A DNA stretch of 8,223 nucleotides from Chitinophagaceae bacterium UBA4412 (lineage in GTDB: Bacteria; Bacteroidota; Bacteroidia; Chitinophagales; Chitinophagaceae): positions 28,921-37,143 of the forward strand of contig DGQO01000044.1 in the NCBI GenBank assembly GCA_002400445.1. Direction: 5' to 3'. Each line of letters starts with the position of its first letter. Position 1 is the first letter of the stretch. The position numbers and the translations under genes are program-made. This document shows, piece by piece, positions 5,502-8,223 of the stretch. The notes beneath the pieces were generated by a model. The model worked only from the letters and a program-made list of their open reading frames with translations. It did not search any database and was not told the DNA's origin.

Positions 5502-8078
5502 TTATAGATTAGCCCTATTCCGCTTTTGCCACCAATGCTGGCCAAGCTTCATTAAATCTACAATCAACAATGAAACAGCACTCAGGAGCACGATATCAAT
5601 TACCGCCTGCATAGGTAGTGCTACCGTTTTAAAAATATGTTCGATACCTGGAATATATATGATGAGGGCCTGCAGCAGAAGCGTGAGCAGGATAGCTAAC
5701 CACAGTAGCTTGTTTGCAAAAAAACTTTTATTAATAAAGAATTGTTGTGCGCTTCTTACAGAGAGCGCATTGCCAAGTTGAATAATACAAAGTGTAGTAA
5801 ACACCATCGTTTGCTGCATGCGCAAATCAAAACCCTGCTGCCTGCCCCACCATTGCACTGCCAGGGCCGCTGCAGCCAGCACAATACCTGAACTGATGAT
5901 GCGGAATACCAATCCGCCGGCAAAAAGATTTTCTTTGGGTGGCCGGGGTGGGATTTGCATGATGTTTTTTTCTGCAGGTTCTGCCACCAGTGCCAGGCCC
6001 GGTAAGCCATCTGTAACTAAGTTTATCCAAAGAATATGAATGGGTAAAAGCGGCATTCCAAATCCAATAATGGGCGCAAAGAAAATGGTAAGTATTTCTG
6101 CCAGGTTGCAGGAGAGCACATACAAAATAAACTTGCGGATATTATCATAGATGCGCCGGCCTTCTTTAACTGCTTTAACCAGCGTTGCAAAATTATCATC
6201 CATCAGCACCATATCTGCAGCTTCTTTGCTCACATCCGTACCCGTAATACCCATGGCTACACCAATATCCGCCTGCTTAAGCGATGGCGCATCATTTACC
6301 CCGTCACCGGTCATAGCAACGAACTGCGCATTTTGTTGCAAAGCCTTTACGATATTTAGTTTTTGCTCTGGCGTTACCCTCGCATACACTACAGTATCTT
6401 TTACTTCCTGTTGTAGTTCTTCTGCCGAAAGCTTCTGCAGCATTGCACCTGTTTTTACTTCCGCCGTCTCGCCTTCTACCATACCAAGCCGCAGCGCAAT
6501 AGCCCTTGCGGTGAGCGGCTGATCCCCGGTGATCATCACAGATTTTATCCCGGCTGTTTTACATTCTTTTATGGCATCAACTACTTCCTCTCTCGGCGGA
6601 TCAATCATAGCAATCATACCAAGGTAATGAAGGTCATTCTCATCGTTTTCACTCAACTTATCCGGCTGCAACTGCATTTCTTTATAGCCAAAGAACAACA
6701 CCCGCAATCCTTCCTTCGCCCACTCCTTATTTTGATCTATCCACCCTGGGAGTGCATCATGATAGCGCTCCGCATACACTTCAGCCATTTTAGCAGGTGC
6801 CCCTTTTACCAGTAATATATATTTATCGCCATCCTTGTGCAGCGTACTCATCCGCATCCGTTCAGAATCAAAAGGCAGTTTAGCCACTTCAGGAAATTTT
6901 TGCTGCGAGTTTTCCAGAGAAAAGCCATCCTTATCTGTGGCATAGGTGGCCATGGCAGTTTCAGTTGGGTCTCCCAGCAAGCCTTCATCAGAAAATTTTA
7001 CTTCATTATTTAAAATCATAGCATGGTGCAGCAGTTCCTCTTTTCCATCTGCAGCATCCACTTTTTCCACGGTCATTACATTTTGTGTAAGTGTGCCCGT
7101 TTTATCACTGCAGATGTAAGTAACAGAACCAAGCGTTTCTACCGCAGGTAATTTCCGCATCAATGCTTTTTGTTTCACCAGGCGTGAAGCACCCTGGGCC
7201 AGCGCAATCGTAATTACTGCAGGCAAGGCTTCTGGCAAGGCTGCCACGGCCAATGACAATGCCGTTAAAAACATTTCAAATGGCGGCATACCCCGCAGCA
7301 GGCCGATACCAAACAGTGCCGCACAAATGACTACCACGATCACCGTAAGTTGCTTACTAAATGTGGCGAGCCTTTTCTGTAAAGGTGTTTTCTGTTCCGG
7401 TAAATTCATCAAACCCGCAATTTTTCCAAGCTCCGTATGCATACCTGTTGCAGTAACCACGGCCCTTGCCGAACCATTGCTCACGATCGTGCCTTTAAAC
7501 AGCATATTTTTCTGATCACCTGGAACAAGACCATCACCCTTTACGGGAGCCATTATTTTTTCCATAGCATGGCTTTCACCCGTAAGCGACGACTCATCTG
7601 TTTTAAGCGCTGCCGTTTCTATAATCCGGGCATCAGCCGGCACAATGTCTCCAGCTTCAATCATGATAATATCGCCAGGAACAATTTCGTTCGCTCCAAT
7701 TTTCAGCGGCTTTTTATCTCTAATCACTGTAGCATGTTGTGCAGACATCTTCTGCAGCATACGCATGGATTTCTCTGCATTATTTTCCTGCGAAAATCCA
7801 AGCCAGGCATTACCAATGATGATGGCCAGGATCACAAACGCATCCGTATGCTCGCCCACCACAAAAGATACAATGGCAGCCACCAGGAGAATGATAATCA
7901 TCACATCTGTAAACTGGGAAATTAAGATGGCCCATTTTGTTTTGCGTTTTGCCTCTGTAAGTGCATTGGGTCCATACTGCTGCCGTAGCGCTTGCACAGC
8001 GCTGCTGCTTAACCCTGAAGCAGAACTTTTAAAATATTCTAAAACCGGTTTTATCTCTTGCTGATAGAATGGAAGCAT
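5502..8078 (-). CDS. P2-type P-type ATPase, probable calcium-translocating
   Basis: This 858-residue integral inner-membrane cation pump appears complete. In order it has an N-terminal cation-ATPase domain (1-60), M1-M2 (about 52-95), and an actuator domain with TGES (166-169). M4 carries PEALP (282-286), with the ion-binding Glu at E283. The phosphorylation site is DKTGT, with D325 as the acyl-phosphate residue. The nucleotide-binding domain has KGAP (425-428), and the P domain has DPPR, TGD (517-519) and GDGVNDAP (591-598). The C-terminal membrane helices follow. Ion-site residues comparable to SERCA are N658/E661 (M5, CNLAE) and N686, T689, D690 (M6, NLVTDG). The M8 position matching SERCA E908 appears to be Q767 (IQLGNAL). 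This pattern suggests Ca2+ export, although Na+/K+-type or Mn2+ transport cannot be excluded by eye. It converges with the usher gene over a 31-base gap. ATG at 8078 is preceded by a weak leader. Confidence 0.93.
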   Translation of the reverse strand: MLPFYQQEIKPVLEYFKSSASGLSSSAVQALRQQYGPNALTEAKRKTKWAILISQFTDVMIIILLVAAIVSFVVGEHTDAFVILAIIIGNAWLGFSQENNAEKSMRMLQKMSAQHATVIRDKKPLKIGANEIVPGDIIMIEAGDIVPADARIIETAALKTDESSLTGESHAMEKIMAPVKGDGLVPGDQKNMLFKGTIVSNGSARAVVTATGMHTELGKIAGLMNLPEQKTPLQKRLATFSKQLTVIVVVICAALFGIGLLRGMPPFEMFLTALSLAVAALPEALPAVITIALAQGASRLVKQKALMRKLPAVETLGSVTYICSDKTGTLTQNVMTVEKVDAADGKEELLHHAMILNNEVKFSDEGLLGDPTETAMATYATDKDGFSLENSQQKFPEVAKLPFDSERMRMSTLHKDGDKYILLVKGAPAKMAEVYAERYHDALPGWIDQNKEWAKEGLRVLFFGYKEMQLQPDKLSENDENDLHYLGMIAMIDPPREEVVDAIKECKTAGIKSVMITGDQPLTARAIALRLGMVEGETAEVKTGAMLQKLSAEELQQEVKDTVVYARVTPEQKLNIVKALQQNAQFVAMTGDGVNDAPSLKQADIGVAMGITGTDVSKEAADMVLMDDNFATLVKAVKEGRRIYDNIRKFILYVLSCNLAEILTIFFAPIIGFGMPLLPIHILWINLVTDGLPGLALVAEPAEKNIMQIPPRPPKENLFAGGLVFRIISSGIVLAAAALAVQWWGRQQGFDLRMQQTMVFTTLCIIQLGNALSVRSAQQFFINKSFFANKLLWLAILLTLLLQALIIYIPGIEHIFKTVALPMQAVIDIVLLSAVSLLIVDLMKLGQHWWQKRNRANL

Positions 8079-8162
8079 ACTGCTAAATAGTTGAATTGTA
8101 AATGAAGCGATAACTGTACCATCCAGCTTCTACACCGGGCGCTTTCAACTAATTTAGATGTT

Positions 8163-8223
8163 TTAAACGGGAAAACTTTTTTGGATATCGGCTTTAGTTA
8201 TTTTGCCCGGCATCGTTGTGTCA
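8163..8223 (-). CDS. Possible C-terminal end of an unidentified gene (truncated by window edge)
   Basis: On the minus strand a frame open from the right edge reads DTTMPGKITKADIQKSFPV and stops with TAA at 8165-8163. The composition looks protein-like, and the frame would place a co-directional gene 84 bases upstream of the ATPase start. With only 19 codons visible, neither its reality nor its product can be judged. No family was recognised. Confidence 0.3.
   Translation of the reverse strand, partial: DTTMPGKITKADIQKSFPV

Noticed and set aside
7437..7925. A 162-codon plus-strand frame inside the ATPase gene
   Set aside because: It is antisense to the conserved actuator region of the ATPase and is histidine/cysteine-rich without domain features. 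It is an antisense shadow.

Overview
The window looks like chromosomal DNA from a Bacteroidota species, most likely in or near Chitinophagaceae/Sphingobacteriales. The evidence is A-rich leaders without a Shine-Dalgarno sequence, a TTTG/TAnnTTTG-type promoter candidate, moderate GC content, and DUF4402 proteins. The genus cannot be named from sequence alone. No tRNA, rRNA, CRISPR array, insertion sequence or integration scar was seen.

Layout. Positions 1-583 (minus strand) hold the N-terminal 194 residues of a phospholipase D/cardiolipin synthase-like protein that runs off the left edge. A 297-base divergent intergenic region follows (584-880). It contains a GC-rich imperfect hairpin, a small ORF of unknown reality, and a plausible Bacteroidota-type promoter reading right. 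Next comes a four-gene plus-strand cluster: a secreted DUF4402 protein (881-1390), a strong intrinsic terminator (1402-1437), a PapD-like periplasmic chaperone (1472-2317), a second, divergent DUF4402 protein (2328-2849), and an 873-residue usher-like outer-membrane protein (2849-5470). The last three genes are packed with a 10-base gap and then a 1-base TAATG overlap. Converging on the usher gene after 31 bases is a minus-strand P2-type (Ca2+-transporter-like) P-type ATPase of 858 residues (5502-8078). At the right edge, 8163-8223 (minus) may be the last 19 codons of another gene.

How the genes work together. The four-gene cluster reads as a chaperone-usher-type surface-fibre system. The first DUF4402 protein is a good candidate for the abundant fibre subunit. 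The second is shorter at its mature N-terminus and has three cysteines, and may be a tip or capping subunit. The PapD-like protein would hold subunits in the periplasm, and the usher-like barrel would export and assemble them. The terminator after the first gene would make the main subunit more abundant than the assembly machinery, as in classical pilus operons. The best-known Bacteroidota pili are the unrelated FimA/Mfa1 (type V) lipoprotein pili, so this cluster is the most interesting content of the window. The flanking phospholipase D and ATPase genes look like ordinary housekeeping or accessory genes with no evident link to the fibre system.
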